A DNA stretch of 6,657 nt from DATJUF01 sp035524095. GTDB taxonomy: Bacteria > Desulfobacterota > Binatia > Binatales > Binataceae. Positions 1-5,187 of this stretch are shown here, piece after piece (position 1 is the first letter of the stretch; each line of letters starts with the position of its first letter). Below the pieces are notes generated by a model. It searched no databases. It worked only from the letters and a program-made list of their open reading frames with translations, and was not told the DNA's origin. The stretch covers positions 1 to 6,657 of the forward strand of contig DATKPK010000018.1 in assembly GCA_035524095.1 (NCBI GenBank), given 5' to 3'. Made by a program: the position numbers and the translations under genes.

Positions 1-1
1 C

Positions 2-154
2 GCGATTGTCGAGAAGCCTCTCTTGACGGTACGCTACACGCGGCATGTGCTGACGCGAGAACTCAAGCGCGCGATGGTTGATAATCTTGGTCTGGGATTG
101 GCGCTGGAGGGTCTCGGTGCTGGCGAGTTCTTTATCAACGACAGCAAACAATAG
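2..154 (+). CDS. C-terminal fragment of an unidentified protein, possibly crotonase (enoyl-CoA hydratase) family
   Basis: An open frame enters from the left edge and ends at TAG 152-154, giving 50 residues with no start in the window. The tail contains a TRHVLTRELKRAM-type helix followed by GLGLALEGLGAGEFF. This recalls the C-terminal region of enoyl-CoA hydratase/isomerase proteins, where a TR..L...LK pattern precedes an xALEGL segment. That is recognition by eye on a short piece, so the family call is tentative. The gene converges on the minus-strand cluster that ends at 200. If the crotonase reading is right, it would act on acyl-CoA thioesters in the cytoplasm and be unrelated to the neighbouring operon. 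Confidence 0.5.
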   Translation, partial: AIVEKPLLTVRYTRHVLTRELKRAMVDNLGLGLALEGLGAGEFFINDSKQ

Positions 155-158
155 ATGT

Positions 159-187
159 GGGCCTAAGCGGTCTAGCCACCCAGGCCC
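159..187. terminator. possible bidirectional terminator between convergent genes
   Basis: GGGCCT (159-164) and AGGCCC (182-187) form a perfect 6-bp GC-rich stem around a 17-base loop. It lies between the stop of the plus-strand gene at 154 and the stop of the minus-strand gene at 200. The plus-strand side is followed by TGTTTCTC, which is only weakly T-rich. Position is the best argument; the missing clean T-run keeps confidence low. Confidence 0.35.
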
Positions 188-199
188 TGTTTCTCGACT

Positions 200-520
200 T
201 TAAGCACGTGAGCCGGCAATACAACTGAGGTAGCGGTGAAGCTGAGACAGTCTAGCCTCCCACTGAATCCTCGCTCGAGCCATCACGTCGGTGGGCTCTG
301 ACTGCGAAATGCCTAGGCAGGCGCTAGCAGCAACGGAAGGATTCAGCCACGCCGCCATCTCTTCGATTGCCAGGCAAGCGTCGCTGGCAGCTTGAATTCG
401 GCTGGGAGCAGCGCCAATCGTCCCGGCGTTGCGGTACGGGCTGACCACCAGCCAGAACCAGGAATCCTGACTCTTCCAAACTTCGTAACCGACGCCCAAG
501 TGATAATTCGCGCTACGCAT
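200..520 (-). CDS. small conserved-looking soluble protein of unknown function
   Basis: This is a 106-residue protein starting at the ATG at 520-518. The start is chosen because AAAGAGG lies about six bases upstream on the minus strand; the open frame continues upstream to 754, but that part reads over the membrane-protein gene. The N-terminal half is rich in aromatics (YEVWKSQDSWFWLVVSPYRN) and is followed by a GTIG turn, an alpha-helical stretch ending in AIEEM, and a C-terminal helix with W..RL..L.RYL. No signal peptide or membrane segment is seen. I do not recognise a named family. It is the last gene of the minus-strand cluster and overlaps the end of the preceding frame by 178 bases, so translation may be coupled. 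Confidence 0.6.
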   Translation of the reverse strand: MRSANYHLGVGYEVWKSQDSWFWLVVSPYRNAGTIGAAPSRIQAASDACLAIEEMAAWLNPSVAASACLGISQSEPTDVMARARIQWEARLSQLHRYLSCIAGSRA

Positions 521-897
521 GAGAGCCTCTTTAGATCTTCCAATTTGAGAGAACGCGCTCCCGGGCTGAGCGCTTTGCCACCGACTCCATTGCCGACGAA
601 TCGATCGATCAATCCCCGTAGACGGCGAGCCGCAAGATATCCGAGCGACGCGACGCACAGTAACTCGAATAATGTCCGCAAATAGGTTGCGGTTGTCAGC
701 GACACGCCCAGGCCGGTACCAATAGCGAGGTATGCGGCAAGACACACTGGGCATTTCGGCAAGAGCGCAAGGCCGACACTAGGAGCGATCCATCCGGACG
801 CCTTACGGATGCGCCGGATGAAACCTCGCGGCGAGAAACTAGTCTCACCTTCTGCTGCAACGGCTCCGCTCCGTTGGCAACAACCCTGAAGCTTCAT
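343..897 (-). CDS. small membrane protein with CPVC motif; C-terminal part doubtful
   Basis: The 184-residue frame starts at ATG 897-895, sharing ATGA with the stop of the DUF899 gene, which implies translational coupling. Residues 39-67 form a hydrophobic segment holding PKCPVC (C49, C52). A second membrane segment spans about 74-92 and ends in an Arg-rich cytoplasmic turn (AARRLRGLIDRF). Two helices with a CPxC motif resemble small MerC/MerF-like or related uncharacterised membrane proteins, so metal or thiol chemistry is possible but unproven. Everything after about residue 105 lacks family-like character, and residues 126-184 read over the next gene in another frame. The native protein may therefore end near residue 100-125, with its stop lost by mutation or sequence error. 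The first 100 residues are the reliable part. Confidence 0.7.
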   Translation of the reverse strand: MKLQGCCQRSGAVAAEGETSFSPRGFIRRIRKASGWIAPSVGLALLPKCPVCLAAYLAIGTGLGVSLTTATYLRTLFELLCVASLGYLAARRLRGLIDRFVGNGVGGKALSPGARSLKLEDLKRLSCVARIITWASVTKFGRVRIPGSGWWSARTATPGRLALLPAEFKLPATLAWQSKRWRRG

Positions 898-1607
898 TTC
901 CGGTCTTCATACGTGTCGTGGCGCCGGACCCAATCGGTCAAGTTGAACCCAGGACCATTTTCATTACGCCCCTTAGGCGTAACGTCGAGGAACATATATG
1001 CGCCAAGACCGCGCTCGTCACCACGTCCGTAGCTCGAATAGGTATGGAAGATGGCGCCATTCTCGTCTTTAAGAAACACGCTGGTGCCATGGAGGTCTTC
1101 CATCGAGCCGTCGGTCATCTCGTAATTGTAATAGACCTTGCCCTTCGCGATATCCTCTTTTCTGAAGGAGACGTGAAAATCATAGTTAAAGTCACTGCCG
1201 CTGGACGATACCCAATTGAACCGCCAACCCATCCGCCTTTTATATGCTTCGAGTTGTGGAAGCGGCGCCCGTGAGACCGCAACAAAGCTGACATCGTGAT
1301 GCGCAATGTGCATATTTGGACCATCAACATGGTCGCCAAAGAATGAGCATCCGACACATCCTTCCTTTGCCTGGGGACCGAACATAAAGTGATAGACGAT
1401 CAACTGACTGCGGCCGTCGAAGAGATCGGCTAGTGTCTTCTCTCCGCTCGGAGTTTCAAACACGTAGGGCTTTTCGATCTTGACCCAAGGAAGATTCCGG
1501 CGGGCGGCATTCAATTCGTCGGTCAGGCGCGTGAGCTCTTTCTCCTTGGCCAGCAACTCTTTTCTCGCTTCAACCCATTCATCGCGTGTTACGACATGAT
1601 GCTCCAT
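894..1607 (-). CDS. DUF899 family thioredoxin-like protein
   Basis: A 237-residue protein of the DUF899 family (thioredoxin-fold proteins of uncertain role, commonly near ArsR/SRPBCC genes). Family signatures are clear: an N-terminal EW..ARKELLAKEKELTRL helix (10-28), LPWVKIEKPYVF (39-50), LADLFDGRSQLIVYHFMFGP (59-78), a CVGC motif (C84, C87), FVAVSRAPL (109-116), GWRFNWVSS (127-135), and a C-terminal WVRRHDTYE. Full length for the family. ATG at 1607 is preferred over TTG six bases upstream, because AGAAGGAG lies seven bases before the ATG but only about one base before the TTG. CxxC plus the thioredoxin-like layout suggests a redox role in the cytoplasm; the substrate is unknown. Third gene of the operon, 78 bases after the SRPBCC gene and fused by ATGA to the membrane-protein gene. 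Confidence 0.9.
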   Translation of the reverse strand: MEHHVVTRDEWVEARKELLAKEKELTRLTDELNAARRNLPWVKIEKPYVFETPSGEKTLADLFDGRSQLIVYHFMFGPQAKEGCVGCSFFGDHVDGPNMHIAHHDVSFVAVSRAPLPQLEAYKRRMGWRFNWVSSSGSDFNYDFHVSFRKEDIAKGKVYYNYEMTDGSMEDLHGTSVFLKDENGAIFHTYSSYGRGDERGLGAYMFLDVTPKGRNENGPGFNLTDWVRRHDTYEDRK

Positions 1608-1685
1608 AATCAATCTCCTTCTCGATTCTCCTTACTCCACAAGTTCTTAGTAGTGCCCCATGATCCCCTGGCCAGGGAGAGCGAG

Positions 1686-2162
1686 TCAGCGAATTGCTGT
1701 GAGATGATTCGCCAGACGCTCTATAGCGGCGTTCCAGCCGTTCCTATGAGCCTCTTGAATGGCTGCCGACTCGAAGATGGCCTGATGAAGCGTCAGTTTT
1801 GTTCTGCCTTGCTGATCCTCTAGTGTTACGGTTAGTAGTGTCTCGGAGCTGATACGCTTGCCGTCCGCACTATCTATGGTGCACGTCCAGACGATGCGTT
1901 CTGGCTCAACGATTTCGCGACATACACCGTGCCACCGTGATTCAATTCCATCCGGCGATCGCATTTGGAATCGATAGCTTCCGCCAGGTCGCAAATCCAT
2001 CTCGCAAACCGGCGTGGTGAAGCCCGCAGGCCCCCACCATCGAGCAAGATGCTCAGGCTCCGTCCACGCTTTGAAAACCAAAGCTCGCGGTGCGTCAAAG
2101 ATCCGGCTTACTACAAGCTCGCGTTGCGGCGTTTGCGCTCCTTTGTCCAGTTCCAAGTTCAC
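1686..2162 (-). CDS. SRPBCC (AHSA1-like) domain protein
   Basis: A 158-residue single-domain protein. It shows the AHSA1/SRPBCC (START-like) pattern: VSRIFDAPRALVFKAWTEPEHLARWWGP near residues 19-45, then beta-strand segments GGSYRFQM and GVCREIVEPERIVWT, and a C-terminal amphipathic helix with GWNAAIERLANHL. The fold makes a deep hydrophobic pocket that can bind small lipophilic ligands; what this one binds cannot be told from sequence. The start is GTG at 2162-2160, supported by AGGAG six bases upstream. It begins 11 bases after the ArsR-type repressor gene, an arrangement that is common for this pair, and is likely controlled by that repressor. Confidence 0.9.
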   Translation of the reverse strand: MNLELDKGAQTPQRELVVSRIFDAPRALVFKAWTEPEHLARWWGPAGFTTPVCEMDLRPGGSYRFQMRSPDGIESRWHGVCREIVEPERIVWTCTIDSADGKRISSETLLTVTLEDQQGRTKLTLHQAIFESAAIQEAHRNGWNAAIERLANHLTAIR

Positions 2163-2173
2163 GGATTTCTCCT

Positions 2174-2533
2174 TTATTTAGGACGCATTTTGTGGCTTTG
2201 TTTCGCCTCTTTCCGTTGCAATTCCTGCAGATAGTCATCCAGGCGGTCGAGACTCTCCTCCCAGAAGCGTCGGTATTGCTCGATCCACTCAGCAGCGCTT
2301 TTGAGAGCGCGCGCTTCAAGCCGGCATGGCCGCCATTGTGCGTCGCGGCCGCGTGCGATCAGTCCGGCACGCTCAAGCACCTTGAGATGCTTTGAGACCG
2401 CGGGAAGGCTCATTCTGAAGGGTTCAGCCAGTTCCGTCACTGATGCTTCCCCAGAAGCTAAGCGGGCGAGGATAGCGCGGCGTGTGGGGTCAGCGAGCGC
2501 CGCGAAGGTCGCGGTTAGAGGATCCAGTGTCAT
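2174..2533 (-). CDS. ArsR-family winged-helix transcriptional repressor
   Basis: A 119-residue cytoplasmic DNA-binding protein of usual ArsR length. The pattern ALADPTRRAILARLASGEASVTELAEPF (12-39) leads into the recognition helix MSLPAVSKHLKVLERAGL (41-58), followed by the wing RGRDAQWRPCRLE. The ELCVCDL-type metal-binding cysteines of ArsR/SmtB sensors are absent, so a metal ligand is unlikely. This matches the subgroup co-transcribed with SRPBCC genes. The C-terminal helix (about 80-112, charged, WIEQYRRFWEESLDRLDDYLQEL) is suited to dimerisation. ATG at 2533-2531 has no clear Shine-Dalgarno sequence. The gene is first in the minus-strand operon and a likely self-regulator through the inverted repeat at 2556-2571. 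Confidence 0.92.
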   Translation of the reverse strand: MTLDPLTATFAALADPTRRAILARLASGEASVTELAEPFRMSLPAVSKHLKVLERAGLIARGRDAQWRPCRLEARALKSAAEWIEQYRRFWEESLDRLDDYLQELQRKEAKQSHKMRPK

Positions 2534-2555
2534 TGACTATAAACCGAAGAGTTAA

Positions 2556-2571
2556 TTAACACATTAGTTAA
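2556..2571. promoter_or_regulatory. probable ArsR-family operator
   Basis: TTAAC (2556-2560) and GTTAA (2567-2571) form a perfect inverted repeat with a 6-base spacer. This size and AT-rich form is typical of ArsR-family dimer sites. It overlaps the -10 and likely start region of the repressor promoter, so binding would block RNA polymerase. A second short palindrome, GTTAATTAAC (2551-2560), overlaps its left half. Binding by the adjacent repressor is inferred. Confidence 0.6.
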
Positions 2572-2597
2572 ATACTGTGCGCAGCATTTTCTGTCAA
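2569..2597 (-). promoter_or_regulatory. probable sigma-70 type promoter of the arsR-SRPBCC operon
   Basis: On the minus strand, a perfect TTGACA (-35, 2597-2592) is followed after 17 bases by TATTTA (2574-2569) as a weak -10 match. Transcription would start near 2562, leaving a leader of about 30 bases before the repressor ATG. The weak -10 overlaps the operator. Confidence 0.55.
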
Positions 2598-2772
2598 GCG
2601 CTCAATCCGTTCCTTTCGATGTGGGAGGGGTGGAGTAATTTGGGAATAAGAGAGTTGCTGCTCGGAGACGTCCAGCGCGATCGGTGAAGATTACCGTCCT
2701 CCTTCATCTTCCGGCAGCCGCCGGTGTCAACGGCTTGGTAGCATTAGAGATGCCGATAGTCCAACCGACAAT
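2598..2772. other. gap between the chromosomal operon and the phage-like block, no gene seen
   Basis: No frame here has a credible start with a ribosome binding site. The plus-strand frame of the next small ORF is open back to 2650, but it has no usual start codon before 2773. No plus-strand promoter of good quality, tRNA or integrase-type attachment repeat could be recognised. The change of strand and of gene type takes place across this stretch. Confidence 0.5.
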
Positions 2773-2943
2773 ATGTCTCACTTTATTGGTGAAGCTGACG
2801 CGGGTCGAACGCTAAGCCTTGACGGTCAGATTCCAACCGTCAAACCGGCTCCCTCGACGGAAGACGAAGCCGCCGACGATAAGCGTTCAGCGACCATGCG
2901 CAGACGGAAACGCCAGCCGAGCCAAGCGGAGGTCACGGCATGA
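2773..2943 (+). CDS. small ORF, unknown function, charged C-terminus
   Basis: A 56-residue frame from ATG 2773 to TGA 2941-2943. The product begins MSHFIGEADAGRTL, passes through an acidic TEDEAADD stretch, and ends basic (MRRRKRQPSQ). Its stop overlaps the start of the next ORF as ATGA (2940-2943), which supports both as a coupled pair. Against it, no good ribosome binding site precedes the ATG, and a perfect inverted repeat (2819-2843) lies inside. I recognise no family. Confidence 0.4.
   Translation: MSHFIGEADAGRTLSLDGQIPTVKPAPSTEDEAADDKRSATMRRRKRQPSQAEVTA
2819..2843. repeat. 8-bp perfect inverted repeat
   Basis: TTGACGGT (2819-2826) and ACCGTCAA (2836-2843) are exact reverse complements separated by 9 bases. 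The arrangement fits a dimeric repressor site or an RNA hairpin. It lies within a small ORF whose reality is uncertain, so it may instead be a regulatory site upstream of the ORF at 2940. Confidence 0.5.
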
Positions 2944-3215
2944 GCAGCGAAGTAGACGTCAATCTGACTCTCGCCCTTCGCCGCGTCGCCGAGGTTCTGA
3001 GAGCCGGTCATCGTCCTCCCCACCATCAGCGGCATTGGACGAAGCTGCAGGTCAAACAGCACGTCGCGCAAGGGGCGATTCACGCCGAGAAGGTTTTACT
3101 AAAAGTTCCATCTGATGAGGACGATTTAGGTTCACGCGGCCGCAAGGCTACTGCTCACGTTGGAGTTGCGCGAGCGCTCCCGCGCGGAAAAGGAGCAAGC
3201 GTGTGGCCGCAGTAA
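2940..3215 (+). CDS. small ORF, unknown function, possibly frame-broken near 3138
   Basis: A 91-residue frame beginning at ATG 2940 with a strong GGAGG seven bases upstream and an ATGA overlap with the preceding ORF; these are good signs of a real start. The N-terminal half (VNLTLALRRVAEVLRAG, then HWTKLQVKQHVAQGAIHAEKVLLKVPSDEDD) could form helices. From about 3138 the product turns protein-unlike in this frame. In contrast, the frame starting at 3139 reads AARLLLTLELRERSRAEKEQ, a good amphipathic helix, to TAG 3220-3222. A one-base insertion near 3138 would explain this. No family is recognised; the setting suggests a small accessory gene of the phage-like block. Confidence 0.4.
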   Translation: MSSEVDVNLTLALRRVAEVLRAGHRPPHHQRHWTKLQVKQHVAQGAIHAEKVLLKVPSDEDDLGSRGRKATAHVGVARALPRGKGASVWPQ

Positions 3216-3249
3216 CTATTAGGTTAAATTAGCTACAGAGAGATGTATT

Positions 3250-3675
3250 ATGCTTGAGCTCGTTGCACCCGAAGGTTTTTCGACTAATCCGCCCGAAGTG
3301 ATCCAATTCCCGGACGGCGGCTTGATGCGCAAGAAACCGAACGGCCGGTGGGATTTTGACGATAGCCGGTATAGCCACTTGCTCGGCAAGTTCGAAATGC
3401 AGGGCTGGCGGAAGTACACGCCTCCAGCGCCGAAGCGCGTGTATCGCGATGAACTAGACCGCTTGGTCCACGAACAGCCCTTAACCGTGCGCGAGATAAT
3501 GCAACGGTGCGCTGACGAAGAGGTGCAAATCCGCCGTGAAGGAAGTCGGCTCCAGATTCGTTCTTTGAGGGGCGGTATCTCAGCCGAGTTGCGCAGGTAC
3601 GTAGAGCACAATGGGAGCGTGCTCCTTAACGAACTCGATCGGCGAAGGGCCGTCCAGTGGGAAGTAATCGGATGA
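3250..3675 (+). CDS. protein with TubC-docking-like C-terminal domain
   Basis: A 141-residue protein from ATG 3250, with GAGAG about eight bases upstream. Its stop TGA 3673-3675 overlaps the next gene's ATG (ATGA). The N-terminal half (1-65) is a short-sequence region with FPDGGLMRKKPNGRWDFD and no recognised family. The C-terminal half (about 78-132) has the pattern LTVREIMQRCADEEVQI, REGSRLQIRS, then a G-I/L-S-x-E-L-R-x-Y helix and LLNEL. By eye this resembles the small alpha-beta docking domain at the N-terminus of TubC, which is also found in stand-alone phage and plasmid proteins. That resemblance suggests protein-protein contact, not catalysis. Role in this module unknown. Confidence 0.7.
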   Translation: MLELVAPEGFSTNPPEVIQFPDGGLMRKKPNGRWDFDDSRYSHLLGKFEMQGWRKYTPPAPKRVYRDELDRLVHEQPLTVREIMQRCADEEVQIRREGSRLQIRSLRGGISAELRRYVEHNGSVLLNELDRRRAVQWEVIG

Positions 3676-4526
3676 ATTTCAAACACCTGCGCAAGGCAGA
3701 CGGTACAGTCTGGCGCATCACCAAACTTCGGATCATGGAAGCCAGCCTCGTCGACAACCCGGCGAACGACATGGCGACCATCGAAGAGATGGAATTAGCC
3801 AAACGCTACACACAGGAGCAAAGACACACCATGAGTTACATTCGGCCTTCGATTGCGAAATTCCTGCGGGATCGCGGGTTTGGGTACTTGGTGAAAAACG
3901 ACGATTTGCCCGTGTTCCTCAAAGGAGCGGCGAATCCCGCGACCGGCACGTCAACCGACAGCGGCGGCGACGGTGGCCCTGATAATGAAGCGGGCCCGCT
4001 GATCGATGCGGCGCTGGAGGCGGTACGGGAAGTGCTCAAAGACCCGACCGTATTGACCTCGGGTAAGCCTGGCGACCCGGCGGTCTCGTACGACGAGGTG
4101 ATGGAGCGGGTAGCGGAAGCGCTCAAGCGGCGTCTCGGCGCACCGCAAATCACCGATCGCTCTGCCGATGACGGCGATGATGGGAGCCTCTTTCCGACCT
4201 CGCCCGGCGTCGCGGCGGCGGGCGCGCGGGCGGGTACGGGTCCAGACGGGATCATCGAGCAGATCAACCGGGTTCCGAACGGCTATGAGCTCGCCAAGCG
4301 ACTGCGCACCCTAAACGATGGCGTGGCACTCGTTCGCAAGCTGAACGATGCGGGGCGGACGCCGGTCGCTGGCGGCGCCGCTGGGCTCTTAAAGTGTGAA
4401 GCCGAGTCGGAACTTCGCAAGCTGGAGTTTGGCGCGGGTGCTGCCGATTTCAGTAAGGTCATAAGCGAGCCGGGCGACGTCGAGTTGATCAAGCGGCTCT
4501 CCGAGCGCGATGCGCAAGTTGGCTGA
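3672..4526 (+). CDS. phage-module protein with SLVDNPAN motif (head-assembly type, tentative)
   Basis: A 284-residue protein. ATG 3672 is preferred to GTG 3657 because it makes the 4-base ATGA overlap with the preceding gene and has GGGAAG upstream. Residues 1-45 carry DGTVWRITKLRIMEASLVDNPAN followed by MELAKR. The short E-x-SLVDxPAN block recurs in phage head-module proteins, near prohead protease or XkdF-like genes. Residues about 90-110 are a Gly/Asp/Ser-rich linker, then a helix (LIDAALEAVREVLKD) and a second disordered part around 165-190 (Ala/Gly-rich). The C-terminal third contains charged helices (YELAKRLRTLNDGVALVRKLNDAG, ELIKRLSERD). No protease catalytic set is visible, so scaffold-like or assembly-accessory roles fit better than a protease. 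Function inferred. Confidence 0.7.
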   Translation: MNFKHLRKADGTVWRITKLRIMEASLVDNPANDMATIEEMELAKRYTQEQRHTMSYIRPSIAKFLRDRGFGYLVKNDDLPVFLKGAANPATGTSTDSGGDGGPDNEAGPLIDAALEAVREVLKDPTVLTSGKPGDPAVSYDEVMERVAEALKRRLGAPQITDRSADDGDDGSLFPTSPGVAAAGARAGTGPDGIIEQINRVPNGYELAKRLRTLNDGVALVRKLNDAGRTPVAGGAAGLLKCEAESELRKLEFGAGAADFSKVISEPGDVELIKRLSERDAQVG

Positions 4527-4677
4527 TTTCAGCGTCTTTGATAGCTCACCGCGCACCGAAGATTTCCGTGGTTCTTATTCACCTGGCTGCTTGGTTGATC
4601 CGGTCAGCGATCTGACGCGGCGTATCGACAAGATCCATCGCGGCGGCGGGAACGAGATCGAAAAACTGTTGCACTAA
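4510..4677 (+). CDS. short ORF overlapping the end of the SLVDNPAN gene
   Basis: A 55-residue frame from ATG 4510 to TAA 4675-4677, overlapping the previous gene by 17 bases in the +1 frame. It begins MRKLADFSVFDSS, has a Gly/Ser/Pro turn region (FRGSYSPG), then an amphipathic helix (VSDLTRRIDKIH) and ends EIEKLLH. No good ribosome binding site is seen, so it could be a coupled gene or the true C-terminus of the preceding protein after a frameshift. No family recognised. Confidence 0.4.
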   Translation: MRKLADFSVFDSSPRTEDFRGSYSPGCLVDPVSDLTRRIDKIHRGGGNEIEKLLH

Positions 4678-4685
4678 AAGGGCAT

Positions 4686-4787
4686 AGCCGGGGTGCCGAG
4701 GAGTCTACGCCGCGCATCGGGTGCGGAGCGGGTGGACGGGTCTACACGTACCAGTCTCCACGTGCAGGCCCTCCCCCGGCCCCGGCT
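4686..4787 (+). ncRNA. candidate structured RNA or packaging-site element, three-way junction
   Basis: By hand folding, stem P1 pairs 4686-4693 (AGCCGGGG) with 4780-4787 (CCCCGGCT). It continues with small bulges through 4696-4702 paired to 4772-4779. Arm P2 pairs 4703-4708 with 4732-4737 (one G-U) and encloses the hairpin 4710-4715/4721-4726 with loop ATCGG. Arm P3 pairs 4738-4743 with 4766-4771 and, after one A-C mismatch, 4745-4749 with 4760-4764 around a 10-base loop. P2 ends exactly where P3 begins. TTT follows P1. It fills the only sizeable gap of the module, just upstream of the small terminase gene. It could be a transcribed RNA, a leader element or a DNA packaging site; strand is assumed. 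Confidence 0.5.
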
Positions 4788-4797
4788 TTTGTAAGAG

Positions 4798-5187
4798 ATG
4801 GCATTACCAGCGAAACAGACGCGCTATCGGGTACGCCGACGGGATCAGCAGATTCAGCGCATGACCGCGCACTTGCGACGGTTGGCGCCGCACCTGGATA
4901 ACTACCTATTCACACCGACTATCCACGCCTTTTGCCGCGTCACGATCACGTTGGAGCGAAGCTATGCGACTATCCGTGACGACTCGTTAATCAGCGCTGA
5001 GACGGGTGAGCTTCGAGGCAGTGTCGATACCGTGCGGAAACTCGCGGAGACGCAATCGCGCCTGGCCCGTGAGCTCGGGCTGACGCCGGCGACCTTGCGC
5101 GCATTCTCGAAAGAAAAACCCGTAGACCTCGCGGCCGTGATGGCCGGCCAGGACGAGGATGACGAACCGCAAGCTCTGGAAAACTGA
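4798..5187 (+). CDS. terS: phage terminase small subunit, P27-like family
   Basis: A 129-residue protein matching the usual length of P27-type small terminases, which recognise the phage genome and hand it to the large subunit for packaging. A basic N-terminus (RYRVRRRDQQIQRM) leads to TPTIHAFCRVTITLERSYATIRDDSLI (about 39-65), then GELRGSVDTVRKLAETQSRLARELGLTPATLRAF (70-103), the most characteristic P27 segment. The C-terminus is acidic (GQDEDDEP). ATG 4798 is the first start after an in-frame TAA at 4792; AAGAG lies too close to the ATG to be a good binding site, so initiation may depend on the structured region upstream. The end overlaps the large subunit by 29 bases, consistent with coupled expression. 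Confidence 0.82.
   Translation: MALPAKQTRYRVRRRDQQIQRMTAHLRRLAPHLDNYLFTPTIHAFCRVTITLERSYATIRDDSLISAETGELRGSVDTVRKLAETQSRLARELGLTPATLRAFSKEKPVDLAAVMAGQDEDDEPQALEN

Noticed and set aside
918..1274. Plus-strand 118-residue frame inside the DUF899 gene
   Set aside because: Antisense to a clear full-length DUF899 gene, with no ribosome binding site or family features.
1666..1677. Perfect 12-base palindrome CCCTGGCCAGGG between the DUF899 and SRPBCC genes
   Set aside because: It has no loop room and no T-run on the minus strand, and lies inside an apparent operon; too short to call a terminator or operator.
2826..3083. Minus-strand 85-residue frame and plus-strand frame 2819-3115
   Set aside because: Neither has a convincing ribosome binding site; both lie over the ATGA-linked plus-strand ORFs and the plus-strand one is an Arg/Ser-rich off-frame product.
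3112..3119. CTGATGAG, matching the core of a hammerhead ribozyme
   Set aside because: No GAAA core with flanking stem II and stem III pairings and no suitable cleavage triplet could be placed around it; it is probably a chance match.
3836..4267. Minus-strand 143-residue frame opposite the SLVDNPAN gene
   Set aside because: Ser/Pro/Arg-rich product typical of the antisense of a GC-rich gene; the plus-strand gene has better support.
4686..4787. tRNA-like element
   Set aside because: The fold has an outer stem, but there is no T-loop consensus, no recognisable anticodon arm and the arm sizes do not fit a cloverleaf.
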